The notes: generated by a model not told the origin, from the sequence alone. 64,000 nucleotides of DNA from Paramoeba atlantica (GCA_977017575.1 CDRNVI010000157.1:22748-86747); one strand, 5' to 3'; positions 1 through 9,009 are shown, counted from the stretch's first letter. A program made the numbers and translations.

Positions 1-275
1 AACAACACGTCCTCATTTTAAGGATAGCGGGATAAAAATGCTGGATTGGGGCCCAAATCTCCAGACGTGACACCTATTGAGAATTTATGGTCAATGATAG
101 ATGCCATAAAATGTAGAAAAGAGCCACTGAACCGTGAATTCTTAAAAGAATCCATCCCAGCTTCTTAGAATGAGCTGCTTAATGAAGTCGGTTTCGTGGA
201 ACGCACTCTAAAGAGTGTGCCAAACAGAATGCGTATTGTTATAGAGAGGGAAGGGGGGCACTGTGGGTACTAGGT
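1..275 (+). pseudogene. Tc1-type transposase, C-terminal relic
   Basis: The frame ending at the TAG at 271-273 contains the Tc1 signature PKSPDVTPIENLW, which carries the third catalytic acidic residue (the E of PIEN), and closes with the typical C-terminus RMRIVIEREGGHCGY. In-frame stops occur at about 18-26 and 163, so the copy is dead. It runs off the left edge of the window. The end closely resembles the intact Tc1 transposase at 59337-60461. A 578-bp structured repeat begins about ten bases after its stop codon and apparently interrupts the old 3-prime flank of this element. Identification as a Tc1 remnant is secure; which family it belonged to is inferred. Confidence 0.85.
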
Positions 276-282
276 TTGTCAT

Positions 283-860
283 TGTTTTATCATGCACTTA
301 TAGTGCAGAGATTTACTCACCATGTCCTTATCCCGCATACGACGGGTGGATCATGTGAGGTTTCGTCCTCGCCGGAGGTGTGCGGGTGCGGAGAGCTGGC
401 GTCCCAGGTGCAGAGAGCTCGGTTGTCATGTGCAGGTGCAGAGAGCCGGATGCGTAATCCCCATATTACAGTTTCGGGGGCAATCCGGGTGCAGAGAGCT
501 GCGACAGAGCCGAGGTGCGGAGAGCTGGGCGACCGCCAGGTGCAGAGAACCGAGTCTCGTCGGCGGAGGACACGTCTAGTGGTCCTCAAGGGAGGCCACC
601 GTGACGCATGGCCCTCTCGGAGAGGAAAAAGACAAGTCGAAAAAAGCCGAGAGGGGGAAGCATACTCACTCCAGGGGAGTGAGTCGGGGAGGGGTGAAGG
701 GGTGAAAGCGCGTCCCCTGCTTCAGCGACAAGAGGGACAGTTCCGACCTTAGTGCCGGCCGGCAACGGGCATAAAAATACAGTAAGAGTATGCCCGTTGC
801 CGGGGAAAGAAAGGATTAACTAAGGAAAAAGTACCAACAAGGTACAGAAACTGTATCTTT
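283..860. repeat. 578-bp hairpin-rich mobile sequence, copy 1
   Basis: This segment is nearly identical to 47611-48189. It is GC-rich and full of stems: TGCAC/GTGCA near the left end, CCCTCTCGG at 612-620 with CCGAGAGGG at 647-655, ACTCACTCC at 664-672 with GGAGTGAGT at 676-684, and CCGGCAACGGGCAT at 759-772 with its complement at 790-803. Between about 384 and 551 the 12-mer GGTGCRGAGAGC recurs six times. No convincing protein frame exists; ORFs on both strands are byproducts of its composition. There is no terminal inverted repeat. It lies just after a Tc1 relic. I infer a structured RNA-like mobile sequence; its class is unknown. Confidence 0.8.
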
Positions 861-939
861 CACTTTTTCGCAAATTTCTAGAAAAACTTGCAATTGACGT
901 TGCCACCTACCGTTTTGAGCCACCTACCATTTTACAAAA

Positions 940-1210
940 AATGGCATTTATCCGGGAAACGATATATCCTTCACAGGAGGGTTGTGTAAAAGCTCTCGAA
1001 TGCGCTATTAATTTCTAAAATTTACCAAACATTTGCAAATTTGAGACCCCCCCAGCATTAGCTGATCCCCCCTGTACATGTATTTACACATGTATACAGG
1101 GGTGAAAACTTCCATCTGGGGGGGGGGTCTAAAATTTGCAAAAACTTTTCAATTTCGGAAAATAATACTGCATTCGAGAGCTCTCGAAGAGTTGTATGTC
1201 TTTGCACTGG
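940..1210. repeat. Two Tc1-family termini, head to head
   Basis: Two outward-facing transposon ends abut here. One ends near 1077 (AGCTGATCCCCCCTGTA) and the other begins near 1094 (TACAGGGGTGAAAACTTCC). Each is followed inward by a C/G run, a TCTAAAATTTGC-like stretch and the subterminal motif CGAGAGCTCTCG. The same arrangement bounds the Tc1 elements at 44599-46186 and 59137-60712, so these are solo ends or the junction of two elements. No gene is seen. Confidence 0.65.
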
Positions 1211-1293
1211 TGGCTTTTGACATATCAAATTAGAACTCCAAATACCGAATAGGACAAAAAAACAAATTGTCACTTAAAGAAAAATAAAAAATC

Positions 1294-1545
1294 TCAGATA
1301 TTTTTAGGAAACATTATTTTAAAACCCATGTTGCATCCACAATATGCACCCTTCTTTTCTACGATGATTCTACAACGTTTTCTGAAGTTTTTAAACTTAT
1401 TATCGAACTTATCTTTGTCTTTTGCCTGAAGTTTATCGTAAAAAACATGAATCGTTCCACCCAGAGTTTCACAGTTCCCTAGTGGACCCAAACACTTTGG
1501 TAAGTCCGGGAATAAGACTGTGTTTTCTCGAAGTCGGACACAAGA
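1294..1545 (-). pseudogene. Tc1 transposase C-terminal relic
   Basis: The minus-strand frame reads into CRIIVEKKGAYCGCN, the characteristic last residues of Tc1 transposases (compare KNGGHYGY at 59337). About 80 residues of helical, Lys-rich tail precede it. Catalytic motifs are absent or unrecognisable, and the frame continues upstream into a CA-rich microsatellite, so this is only a decayed fragment. It probably belonged to the element whose end lies at about 1094. Confidence 0.55.
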
Positions 1546-1556
1546 AGTAATCTTTG

Positions 1557-1610
1557 TACATACACATGTACATACACATGTACATACACATGTACATACA
1601 CATGTATATA
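1557..1610. repeat. 12-bp microsatellite
   Basis: Four or more tandem copies of ACATGTACATAC. Frames through it give Met-Tyr-Ile-His or Cys-Thr repeats that should not be read as protein. Confidence 0.9.
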
Positions 1611-1846
1611 AATGTAATATCCATTTCACAGGGATACTCCCCAATTTTATCTTTTAAGACGTCTCCATTTTTCATTGGCCAGAAGCGTGTTTCCAGATTC
1701 CGTGAAAATGGGATTCTTTATCGCCACCACTATAATGCCTTTACATTTACCCAAGCGCGCCTATAGCACCAGGATCTATTCGAAAACCATCAAACAAATT
1801 AGCAATTTATTGTTAGCATTCTGGACTTTACGGAATCTGCTGCCGA

Positions 1847-2518
1847 TCAAGGGAAGGGAGATTCTGCAGGATCCCACACTTCAACACAAGAAGGGATCTC
1901 TCCCATAGGAAACGTTACTTTTGTGTTATAGAGCGTGAGTGTGTGTAAGCTGTGCGGAAGTTTCGAAAAATCAGGAACACCTTCAATAGGATTGTCATTC
2001 AAACGAATCGAACCCATGGTTCCTGGAAGACCAGCAAAATTTACACTGCCTTGTAGGTTGTTCTCGCTGAGGTCTAACACGCGCAGCGTAGGAGGAAGGT
2101 CATTCACTTCAATGGACCCGCTGATGCCCAGATCAATAAGCAGTAACTCTAATAGAGCTCGTGGTAATAACGAAAAGCTAACGTATGGAATCACGCCTTT
2201 TTTGTACTTGTAGAGTCCGTCGAGGTCTCTATTGTAGGCGGAGCTCAAATTCAAGAGTAATAATGAATTCGGCAAACTAGACCACTGGAAGGCGCCAGAA
2301 AGTCCGAATCCTTTCCATTCTAGCCCTACTACATTATGCGTTTCATCACAAGTCACACCCTCCCAGTCACATGCAGGCGTGTGCGTGGACCATGATTTTC
2401 TAGGGTTCGGAATGTCCTTAATGAAAAGAGCAAGAGAGTACTCCTGTGGTAAACCTGCACTACGAACTCGATGCGCCACACTTTCTGACATACTGTAGTT
2501 GTAAAAGCGAAAATACAA
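1847..2518 (-). CDS. LRR protein, plant-like N-cap
   Basis: A 223-residue LRR protein. Translation probably starts at the first Met or at MSES eight codons later. Residues about 24-57 form the N-terminal cap seen throughout this family: LPQEYSLALFIKDI, then SWSTHTPACDWEGVTC, where the two Cys resemble the plant LRRNT_2 pattern. About five LRRs follow with the form LPxxLxxLxLxxNxxxGxx. Between repeats one and two an atypical Tyr/Lys-rich insert (DGLYKYKKGVIPY) breaks the periodicity. No kinase domain or C-terminal hydrophobic anchor is visible. Secretion and ligand binding are inferred from the family architecture only. It is the leftmost of the minus-strand LRR array and its nearest neighbour is 2865-3689. 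Confidence 0.82.
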   Translation of the reverse strand: MYFRFYNYSMSESVAHRVRSAGLPQEYSLALFIKDIPNPRKSWSTHTPACDWEGVTCDETHNVVGLEWKGFGLSGAFQWSSLPNSLLLLNLSSAYNRDLDGLYKYKKGVIPYVSFSLLPRALLELLLIDLGISGSIEVNDLPPTLRVLDLSENNLQGSVNFAGLPGTMGSIRLNDNPIEGVPDFSKLPHSLHTLTLYNTKVTFPMGEIPSCVEVWDPAESPFP

Positions 2519-2864
2519 GGGATATGCTTCAACAGCAAAAGAATTAAGTGTATAGAATTAAGGTTTAAAAAGAATTTATAGGCACAGTAATCAGAGAGAT
2601 CTTCAATGCGCTAATATTTTCCGAAATTTGGAAAATATTTCAAGCTTTAGACCCCAGCATTCGCTTTGAACTATGATAAAATGATCTGATCTACTTTCCC
2701 CAAAGAAATGTTTTTACCGTTTTTAAAATCTCGGCATAATTACTAGCCTAACTAGATGGAACTCTATCTTTTAATGCACAAATAGCCTAATCGTGAACAA
2801 CTATTCAAAGAACTATTCAAAGATTTCAAATCATTTCGTCTATCTTTCATACGGTCTCACAACA
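2519..2864. other. Intergenic, eroded Tc1 end
   Basis: This is the spacer between two LRR genes. Around 2585-2675 it keeps an eroded version of the Tc1 subterminal stretch (GCGCTAATATTTTCC, then GACCCCAGCATT). Nothing else is recognised. As both genes are on the minus strand, it is upstream of 1847-2518 and downstream of 2865-3689. Confidence 0.4.
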
Positions 2865-3689
2865 CTACGGTGACACAAGTGCAATTTTCGTGTTTCTAAT
2901 GTTAAGATTAAACCCAACCTTGTCGGGAAGCAAACGCTTTTCGATCTCGCCATGCAGCATTACGTTATTTGACAAATCGAGCTGGTGCAATGTACTAGGA
3001 AGGCTTCTTACGTCAATTTTGCCGGAAAACCTATTTGTGTATAGTCGAAGGTGGCATAAGTTTGGGAGATCACGCAAACACACTTTTCCTGATAGCTGAT
3101 TACGGTCGAGAGAGAGATATTGCAAGTCTGAAGGTAATTCGGTTAAGCAAATTTCACCGGTAAATCGGTTAGCAGAGAGGTCCAGATCGCGCATATTTGG
3201 AGGGAGAGCTGTTAAGTCCAATGGTCCACTAAGCTCATTGTCCCGAAGACCTAAAGAAACCAACTTGCAAGACAAAACGTTCAGTGGCACTTCGCCTGAA
3301 ACTTTGGTAATAAAAACATGGAACCTGTGTACGGTCTTTGGGAGATAACCAAAATTCAACGAGCCTGTGAGTTGTTTGTATGACTTATTTGAAAATCCGT
3401 TCCAATTTATAACCGTAGTCTCATTCGCTTTATTACAAATCACGCCGTCCCACTCGCAAGCCGGGGTTGGTGTATTCCACGAGGGATGCGGATTTCCAAC
3501 ATTGCGAACAAGTTGTGCAAGTTCGTATTCTTGTGGGAGATTTGCCATGCTCACTCTTCCTCCACGTGCTCCGCGTATGGGCGTTACTTGTGCAATTTCT
3601 TGACGTACAGCAGAGTTGACTAAAGGCATAATTTTTCGACGCTTCACGGGGGACTCCAAAGTGTCGCGTAAACGTGCAGTCAGCAGCAT
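2865..3689 (-). CDS. LRR protein
   Basis: The open frame extends to 3899, but family comparison favours a start at the Met at 3689 (MLLTARLRDTLESPVKRRK), matching the N-terminus of 35439-36302. That gives 274 residues. A hydrophobic stretch lies just upstream in the same frame (FCIYFSFC), so the true signal peptide may begin earlier or on another exon. The cap is SWNTPTPACEWDGVIC. Six LRRs of about 23 residues follow, for example LPSDLQYLSLDRNQLSGKVC. Repeats alternate FTGEIC, LSGKVC and FSGKID endings. The C-terminus, KIALVSP, matches the closing strand of its paralogues (NITLLTT). Likely secreted; ligand unknown. Confidence 0.82.
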   Translation of the reverse strand: MLLTARLRDTLESPVKRRKIMPLVNSAVRQEIAQVTPIRGARGGRVSMANLPQEYELAQLVRNVGNPHPSWNTPTPACEWDGVICNKANETTVINWNGFSNKSYKQLTGSLNFGYLPKTVHRFHVFITKVSGEVPLNVLSCKLVSLGLRDNELSGPLDLTALPPNMRDLDLSANRFTGEICLTELPSDLQYLSLDRNQLSGKVCLRDLPNLCHLRLYTNRFSGKIDVRSLPSTLHQLDLSNNVMLHGEIEKRLLPDKVGFNLNIRNTKIALVSP

Positions 3690-4279
3690 ACAAAAACTAA
3701 AATAAATACAAAAAGAGTGAATGATGGTGCACTGCAAGCTTAACAAAGTGAGTCTTTTTAGTGCTTCTTGACGGGCGGTCGAACTAGTTAAGGGGTAATT
3801 TTTTAAACTACCACCGCAATAAAAGTGGTTTAAAAATAACATGAACAATTGTTTCTGCTCATGGAGTTGCGAGAGGCCTCCATACCCCACAGCTACCACC
3901 TTCTGTAGCAGGGGTCGTGAGCGACCCCTGATAAATTGCGGGAAGGTGGTAGTTGTATTGGCGAATATGAGAGGCCGAAACGCACGGAAGGGCCTGTCAG
4001 GCCAATGAACCCAGACCTTGTTTTTCTGTGCTAAAAAACTGAAAAATTATGGGAGAAGTTTAAAAAAATCCCAAATCAACTCCCAGGCCGTTTCGTGAGA
4101 GTTTGGGACCTGATATACGCGTAAAGGCCAAAATTCAACTGGAATCCGCAGAGGAAGGACGCAGAGGAAGGAGAAGAAAAAGGCAGAAGGCGGAGCCTTT
4201 TGTCTCTTTCCCGCGGTGACGACGACTTCCTCGCGTGGGAAGCTGTAAGAAGTACTAGAGAGTGCTGTAAGGAGTAATG
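3690..4279. other. Intergenic with dispersed inverted repeat
   Basis: At 3862-3960 the sequence GTTGCGAGAGGCCTCCATAC begins a short element with internal inverted arms (ACCACCTTC and GAAGGTGGT). Its first half recurs at 38826-38890. A second small stem (AGGGGTCG/CGACCCCT) lies inside it. The remaining spacer shows no gene. Frames here are antisense byproducts. Confidence 0.45.
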
Positions 4280-4470
4280 TAACCCAGGCTAAAGTGGGCG
4301 AGGGAGATACTAATGGCGCCTTTGGCAAAATACCACAAAATTGGAATGGTATCTCCCGGTTTGTAAAGCAATCTGATGTGTCAAAAAAATCGTTAACGAG
4401 AGATAATGTTCTACTTTTGTGGTGGTTTGCCAAAGGTACCTTTAGCATCTCCCTCGTGCACTTTAGCCTG
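4280..4470. repeat. Foldback element, copy A (191 bp)
   Basis: It opens with TAACCCAGGCTAAAGTGGG and closes with CACTTTAGCCTG, with inner arms such as CCTTTGGCAAA against TTTGCCAAAGG. The whole element can fold into one long imperfect hairpin. The same element, with better-kept ends, is present at 54319-54510. It encodes nothing convincing, which is typical of a foldback MITE. The terminal bases on the right have eroded here (CTGACG rather than CTGGGTTA). Confidence 0.75.
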
Positions 4471-4690
4471 ACGAAACGTTTTATAGGCGAAAAAGTCCAT
4501 TTATCAAAATTAATCACTGGGGGAAGCTGTCCACCCACAACATTGTCAGCAACATACTATGCTAACGATAACATAACGTCAACATATTGAAAACCTCCTG
4601 TCAATTTCTTCTTTAACATAATGTCAACACAAAATACACTTGTCATTTGACTTTTTGGCTTATAGAAAATATGGGTCATTGAAAAAATAA

Positions 4691-5180
4691 GGAATTAGCA
4701 ACAATGTATTTCGTCAACTTGATCTCTGTCTCTATGCCTATGTTATTGAATCTGATCTCGAGGACAATACTGAGCACGGCGAGGACGAGGCATCTATTAA
4801 CGTTCGAAAGGCACAAGAAGCCTTGGTTCAAGATATAGAGAATAAACTTGTGCAACTCCGCCGTGAACTCATGAAGCAAAATTATCTTTCTCCCAACTTG
4901 CAAAAGAAAGTTGATGAGGCCGCGCAAAGGATTATTGATTATAAGGAGCAGGTGGGAGAATTAAAATGATATCGCTCCCTATCTGGAAAAGATCTGTCTC
5001 GGTTGCTTGCCGGTGATGAATGAGACAGACAGTGATAATACTCCATGTACAAAATGTAAGAAACTTCTATCCTTACGAGACGACAGAGGTCATTGGGGCA
5101 TTTTTCCTGAATCGCAATTACGTCAGATTCGCTTTGCTGCCTCTATCGCGCGACACAACTTGTTGTACTTTTTCTCCTAG
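4691..5180 (+). pseudogene. Frameshifted gene with coiled coil and zinc ribbon
   Basis: Two plus-strand frames join into one plausible protein. The first (4691-4969) has an acidic start and a helical, coiled-coil-like run, with VRKAQEALVQDIENKLVQLR then KKVDEAAQRIIDYKEQVGEL. It hits TGA at 4967. A one-base shift continues in the frame NDIAPYLEKICLGCLPV, then TPCTKCKKLL, to the TAG at 5178-5180. The paired CLGC and CTKC spaced by about 14 residues look like a zinc ribbon or degenerate RING half. No start codon is visible at the left, so the 5-prime part is missing or on another exon. I do not recognise the family. Composition is gene-like, so a decayed host gene or a transposon ORF are both possible. 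Confidence 0.5.
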
Positions 5181-5184
5181 CTCA

Positions 5185-5420
5185 TCTTCTCTCTCCCGGA
5201 AACGGGCATATTTTCACAATCTCAATGCCCATTTCCGGATGGCGCTAGGAGAGGAACTGTCCCTCTTGTCGCAAAGTAGGGGTGCGCCTCCCTTCCCTTA
5301 TCTCCCACCACCCCGCTCGGAACACGGTTCCGAGTCCCCATGCGCTGCAGGACCCTACTACGGGACCACGCGGCGTGCCTTCACTATCCGGCGACACCGG
5401 TACTTCTGCGCGTAGAAGGC
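5185..5420 (-). repeat. Diverged copy of the hairpin-rich mobile sequence
   Basis: In the opposite orientation to 283-860. The 20-mer GGAACTGTCCCTCTTGTCGC at 5253-5272 is identical to the complement of 725-744. Upstream a stem is kept with paired changes: CCGGAAACGGGCAT (5196-5209) against ATGCCCATTTCCGG (5225-5238), where the other copies have CCGGCAACGGGCAT. Downstream the hairpin at 5316-5334 (CTCGGAAC/GTTCCGAG) sits where the other copies have an unrelated hairpin of similar size. The homology fades to the right, where CCGGCGACACCGG forms another stem. Confidence 0.65.
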
Positions 5421-5732
5421 TTCCATATACCGAAAATCTCCCACACGGCGAGCAAACACGTTGTATGCGTGTTCTAGAGGATGTTCCGTGCGCCTCTCTT
5501 GCTCACCAGCCGTGGCGGATTCTCTGGGACCCCGATGCCCATGATACATCATGAATCATGACTCCATTTGTCAGCATGCATCCATGGCCCTGACCATGTT
5601 GTATCATGAACCATGGAAGTCATTTGTAGCATGTACGATGGGAATACCATCCGTGTCCCACGAATCCGTATGTCTTCCCTGGAGCATTGCGCTCACTGAA
5701 CATCTGGGAACACCTTATCTCGATGAGGCCGT

Positions 5733-6155
5733 CTCTTTTCGCTTTCCTGGGGAGGATATCCCGCGCTTTTCCGTGTTGCCTCGGGAGGCGAAAAGGTCCA
5801 GCAAGGAACATTGATTGCGTTTACCCCTGCTCGACCTAATTATCTCTACAGGTACTGCCCTGTATGAACAAACAACCTCTTGCGCCTACATATCGAATAT
5901 TTTGCAGTCCAGACAACAAACTTCTTCCTCATGCAGAAACTTATTTCTTATCTCGCTTTGTTCTTCGGGGCCCTCCATAAATTTTTGGAGTCGAAGTGCC
6001 AGTGTGAGTGTGGAGGGCAAAATCGTGCCGTTGGATGGAGTCCTGAAGGAACACATCTTGACTTCACTCGTCAGGACGTTGTTCTGGTACTAGGACTAAC
6101 TTATCGATGCAATTCATGCATCGGTGTCGGTTGTCCTATGAGGATACTCTCTTGA
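5733..6155 (+). pseudogene. Decayed Cys-rich protein, several frameshifts
   Basis: Successive plus-strand frames give coding-like text broken by shifts: EKVQQGTLIAFTPARPNYLY, then NKQPLAPTYRIFCSPDNKLL, then a Cys-rich segment containing KCQCECGGQNRAVGWSPEG and LTYRCNSCIGVGCP. The latter resembles the zinc-binding domain found next to some eukaryotic transposases (a Cys-x-Cys region, a GWSPxG turn, then YRCxxC), but I cannot name it securely. At least two frameshifts and in-frame stops make it nonfunctional. It may belong with the CxxC relic at 4691-5180 and have been split by the structured repeat between them; that is inference. Confidence 0.45.
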
Positions 6156-6288
6156 GCCGATGGCCCCCGTGCGTGGTAAAATCTTGGCGAATCTTTAATC
6201 TAAAGCACTACATCATGGCAATCGATCTCTGCAACGAGTGGTGTGAGATGTACACAAGCAGTAATTTGACCTACTCTAGAATATCGTA

Positions 6289-6380
6289 CGGTCCCCCCTA
6301 CTTAAGAGTCCGCCGATTTTGGGCTTTTGGACTCTTAAGTAGGGGGGTCACAATTTTCCGGACTCTTAAGTGGGGGGGTC
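6289..6380. repeat. Self-complementary transposon terminus
   Basis: CCCCCCTACTTAAGAGTCC at 6293-6311 pairs with GGACTCTTAAGTAGGGGGG at 6329-6347, and a third arm, GGACTCTTAAGTGGGGGGG, follows at 6359-6377. The loop contains TTTTGGGCTTTT. The arrangement matches the termini at 8363, 26395 and 61676 although the arm sequences differ. Confidence 0.7.
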
Positions 6381-6404
6381 AGCATTTTTTCACAAAATTT
6401 CAAT

Positions 6405-6560
6405 ATGACTTTACACAAGCGCGAACGTTTGTCGCCGCCGTGTAAGCGGTTGCGCTCAACTCGTTCCGACAGATGCCGACGAGCGGGTCCGGAACTTTCT
6501 CGAGATGATGAGTCTGATGAACGTCGATCGCAAAGGTTACTCTATCATCCTCACGGCTAA
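6405..6560 (+). CDS. Short basic ORF, possible gene 5-prime fragment
   Basis: A 51-residue frame begins MTLHKRERLSPPCKRLRS and continues through an Arg-rich, then acidic stretch (SRDDESDERRSQRLL). Composition is more protein-like than the surroundings and resembles the disordered start of a nuclear or transposon protein. It starts 25 bases after a transposon terminus, so it may be the beginning of a lost ORF. No domain is recognised. Confidence 0.25.
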   Translation: MTLHKRERLSPPCKRLRSTRSDRCRRAGPELSRDDESDERRSQRLLYHPHG

Positions 6561-7313
6561 TGGCACCGGAGTTGTGTGGAAAACTGTAAGCAGTGCATAA
6601 CTGCTGTAATGGTTTTTATGACAATAATTATTAATTGCGGTGGTTGTATAACTACCGCTCTACCCTCGATTATTGAAAAAAAAGTGAACAAAAACGGTGA
6701 AAATATAAAGAGTCCTGCTACTCGTAGTTTTTGCAGAAACTACATGCAGCACGAACGTCGGTAGTGGGATGCAATTTGCGAAGCCCAAGGGGGTGGTATG
6801 GCGAGGGCCAGCGTGAGCGGGCCTGAGTCATACGCGACGTCGTTAGTGGGAAGCAATTTGCGAAGCCCCGTTTAACAACAACCACCGCTTTTTAACGAAG
6901 CAGCTAGCACGCCGATATTTTAAGCTTATGGTGCTGACTATTATTGTATGGGAAAGAACAAAATATCGCGCGTTGAAATAATACAAGTCAAATTTAAGTG
7001 TGGGGAAAAAGTGTAGCTCTAATGGTCCTAAAAAGTATGAGGCAAAGCATGAAAAAAAACCAGAAAATATCCGTATGTTAGAGTAGATGTTATTGCGCGC
7101 CCTGACAAAATAGTAACTGTACAACATTCTCAGAAACAAAATTCTCCGAACACTATATTATTCACACTAACACTATAGTATATAAATTAGACCGTCTAAT
7201 TCTATAATATTTAACTCCCAATTTGAATTATATCCCAGCGCAGCATCAACTATTTATTTGTCAATTATTTTTTGTATGCTGAGGTTCGTCGTGTCTATTT
7301 CCCATTACAGGTA
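6561..7313. other. Intergenic with repeat fragments
   Basis: At 6637-6712 lies the left end of the GCGGTGGTTGTATAACTACC repeat family (full copies at 17539, 39702 and 63597). At 6755-6900 direct repeats of AGCAATTTGCGAAGCCC (the first copy with a T in place of the second base group) and an end similar to the TTTAACGAAG foldback family follow. The AT-rich rest, to 7313, shows no gene. It is the 3-prime flank of the LRR gene at 7314. Confidence 0.4.
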
Positions 7314-8042
7314 TTAACTCACCATCGTCCACGTATTCCTCCTCGGTCTGTAGCGTGTCACCTTACCATTGCTTACCGTAATCTTTGTGTGCGCTACAGT
7401 ATAATACAGATTTTTTAACTCGTCTCTGATTTTTAGGAAGCCTTCAAGTTCTGCATTAAAAGCTAAGCTCATGTTACGCAAGTTTTCGTGCACGAAATCG
7501 AATTCAATATGACCAGACAATTTATTGTCACACATATTAAGATAGACTAGAAAGGGTGGCAAGTGACGAAAATCTGGAGTGCCCGTGAACTTGTTGTTGG
7601 ATATGGTAATGTCTTTCAATTTCGGAGGCAACTGATAGAAGGGAAACTCACCCGATAGAGAATTGGAGGCTAGTTGTAAAGTTTCCAATTCGCACGGCAA
7701 ATAGTTTACATTGAACTGACCTTGTAGTTTCTCGCTAGGGCCCATCATGTGACTCCAGATTATCCAAATCACGTCGCCCTTGTCGTTACATCTGACTCGA
7801 TCCCATCTACATCCCGGGGTATCGGTGGACCATGACGGTGGAGGGTTTTCTACGAGTCTCATCAAATCGTACTCCACGGGTAACGACACGGCACTGACTT
7901 TGGATGGACGAGATGTTCCAGTCACATTAGAACTGCTCGTTGAAGGCGTCGTCTCGGAAGAATTCGTTTCACTGTGGGCTTCCTTCCTTAACGGTTCCGT
8001 TACATCCGCCGAAGGCATAGAGCAAAGCATAGCAATAATCAA
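7314..8042 (-). CDS. LRR protein with Ser/Thr linker
   Basis: 242 residues. The N-terminus MIIAMLCSMPSADV is short and hydrophobic, consistent with a signal peptide ending near the Ala. It is followed by a Ser/Thr-rich linker (SETNSSETTPSTSSSN), a likely O-glycosylated stalk not seen in its neighbours. The cap is SWSTDTPGCRWDRVRC, where the family Gly-Val is replaced by Arg-Val while both Cys are kept. Five LRRs follow, including LPPKLKDITISNNKFTGTPD and an imperfect repeat with FVHENLRNMSLAFNAELEG. The C-terminus is basic (TRYRPRRNTW). It is one of the more diverged members. A secreted or surface protein is inferred. Confidence 0.8.
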   Translation of the reverse strand: MIIAMLCSMPSADVTEPLRKEAHSETNSSETTPSTSSSNVTGTSRPSKVSAVSLPVEYDLMRLVENPPPSWSTDTPGCRWDRVRCNDKGDVIWIIWSHMMGPSEKLQGQFNVNYLPCELETLQLASNSLSGEFPFYQLPPKLKDITISNNKFTGTPDFRHLPPFLVYLNMCDNKLSGHIEFDFVHENLRNMSLAFNAELEGFLKIRDELKNLYYTVAHTKITVSNGKVTRYRPRRNTWTMVS

Positions 8043-8362
8043 TGTTTTAGAAAGACTAGCCTTGAAGTAATGTAAAGAAGTACAATTCCAGGTTGTGTTT
8101 CACGGGTAAAACAACTTTTTATGTGGGAAAAAAGGACCTTATCAAATATTATCTCGCCGCACCTCGTCACGGGCCCCACGTCAAAGGACGAAACAATTGG
8201 GGATCTTGCTAGACAGCACAAGGAAATTCGAGACAGGCATCCGAGATCCATCCACTCTAGCTGGATCTCTCAATCACATAAATTCTCTGGTCAGTACATT
8301 GCCGACTATGGAAAGGAGCAGTAGTTCCGCAGCCTCAAGTTGAGATGTTTTGTCGTCCAAGT
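8043..8362. other. Spacer with weak ORF
   Basis: A 67-codon plus-strand frame (8121-8324) has a hydrophilic, gene-like second half (DETIGDLARQHKEIRDRHPR) but no recognisable domain, and may be a transposase relic. It is upstream of the LRR gene at 7314-8042. Confidence 0.2.
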
Positions 8363-8430
8363 ACTGTGACCCCCCCCTTTAATATGGACACTTTTTCGGC
8401 TTTTGTCCATAATAAAGGGGGGGGGGCGAT
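8363..8430. repeat. Self-complementary transposon terminus
   Basis: TACTGTGACCCCCCCC leads into TTTAATATGGAC, a loop CACTTTTTCGGCTTTT, then GTCCATAATAAAGGGGGGG. It has the same layout as the terminus at 13085-13150, whose arms are nearly the same, and those at 26395 and 61676, whose arms are different. The matching other end was not found nearby. Confidence 0.65.
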
Positions 8431-8563
8431 GAAAGGGGTGTGAAAAAAAAATTGCCTTATTGGTAGCCAGGGGTTTATTATGTCCCAGCAATCCCCTTAC
8501 GGAGGCATGTACATCGTGAGAGCGGAACCCCAATACACTCGATGGCCAACACAAATGTCAAAC

Positions 8564-9009
8564 TCACGCTAAGCACATCCTCGATCCTACAAAAAATGAC
8601 CAAGGAATAAAACTATGACGAGTGACCAGCTTGTCGCCTGAATCGGAACAAAATGAAAACCCTGTATCGAAGGCATGCTCTAGGAAGCAATGCAGGAAGG
8701 CGTAGCTTTCCGATCGTTTGGAGAACACACGTAATCGAAACGCCCGTTCGCCAACATTTTCTACCAATATTTATGCCCTCAGGTAATGGGCGTGTTCCGA
8801 TCCAAACTAAGATTCATGAAGCATTGCAGGAAAATGTTTTTTGTCGGAACTTGCAGCACGAATTCTTCCTTCAAAGGTGGAGGTGGGAACTCATCCGGAA
8901 TGATTCCTGTCGTGGCACGGTCGGCCGAATCGCTTTTTAGAGGTTTAACCGATCCTGGTGCCTTCTGGCAAATATTGCCAAAAATGAGCAGGTTTAGAAG
9001 GTTAGAAAG
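8564..9009 (-). pseudogene. Coding-like relic, unknown family
   Basis: Reading the minus strand from 9009, an ATG-less frame gives NLLNLLIFGNICQKAPGSVK and then TTGIIPDEFPPPPLKEEFVL, ending with FLQCFMNLSLDRN at the TGA at 8779-8781. A second frame, 8767-8564, contains SYAFLHCFLEHAFDTGFSF. The two share the nucleotide string TTCCTGCA-TGCTTC, suggesting an internal duplication. Codon texture is protein-like, but there is no start codon and no domain I recognise. Confidence 0.3.

Noticed and set aside
276-752. Long ORFs on both strands in the 578-bp structured repeat (also 47610-48094)
   Set aside because: The frames overlap in several directions and follow GC-rich hairpins and GGTGCRGAGAGC units; there is no domain, and the diverged copy at 5185-5420 preserves stems, not codons.
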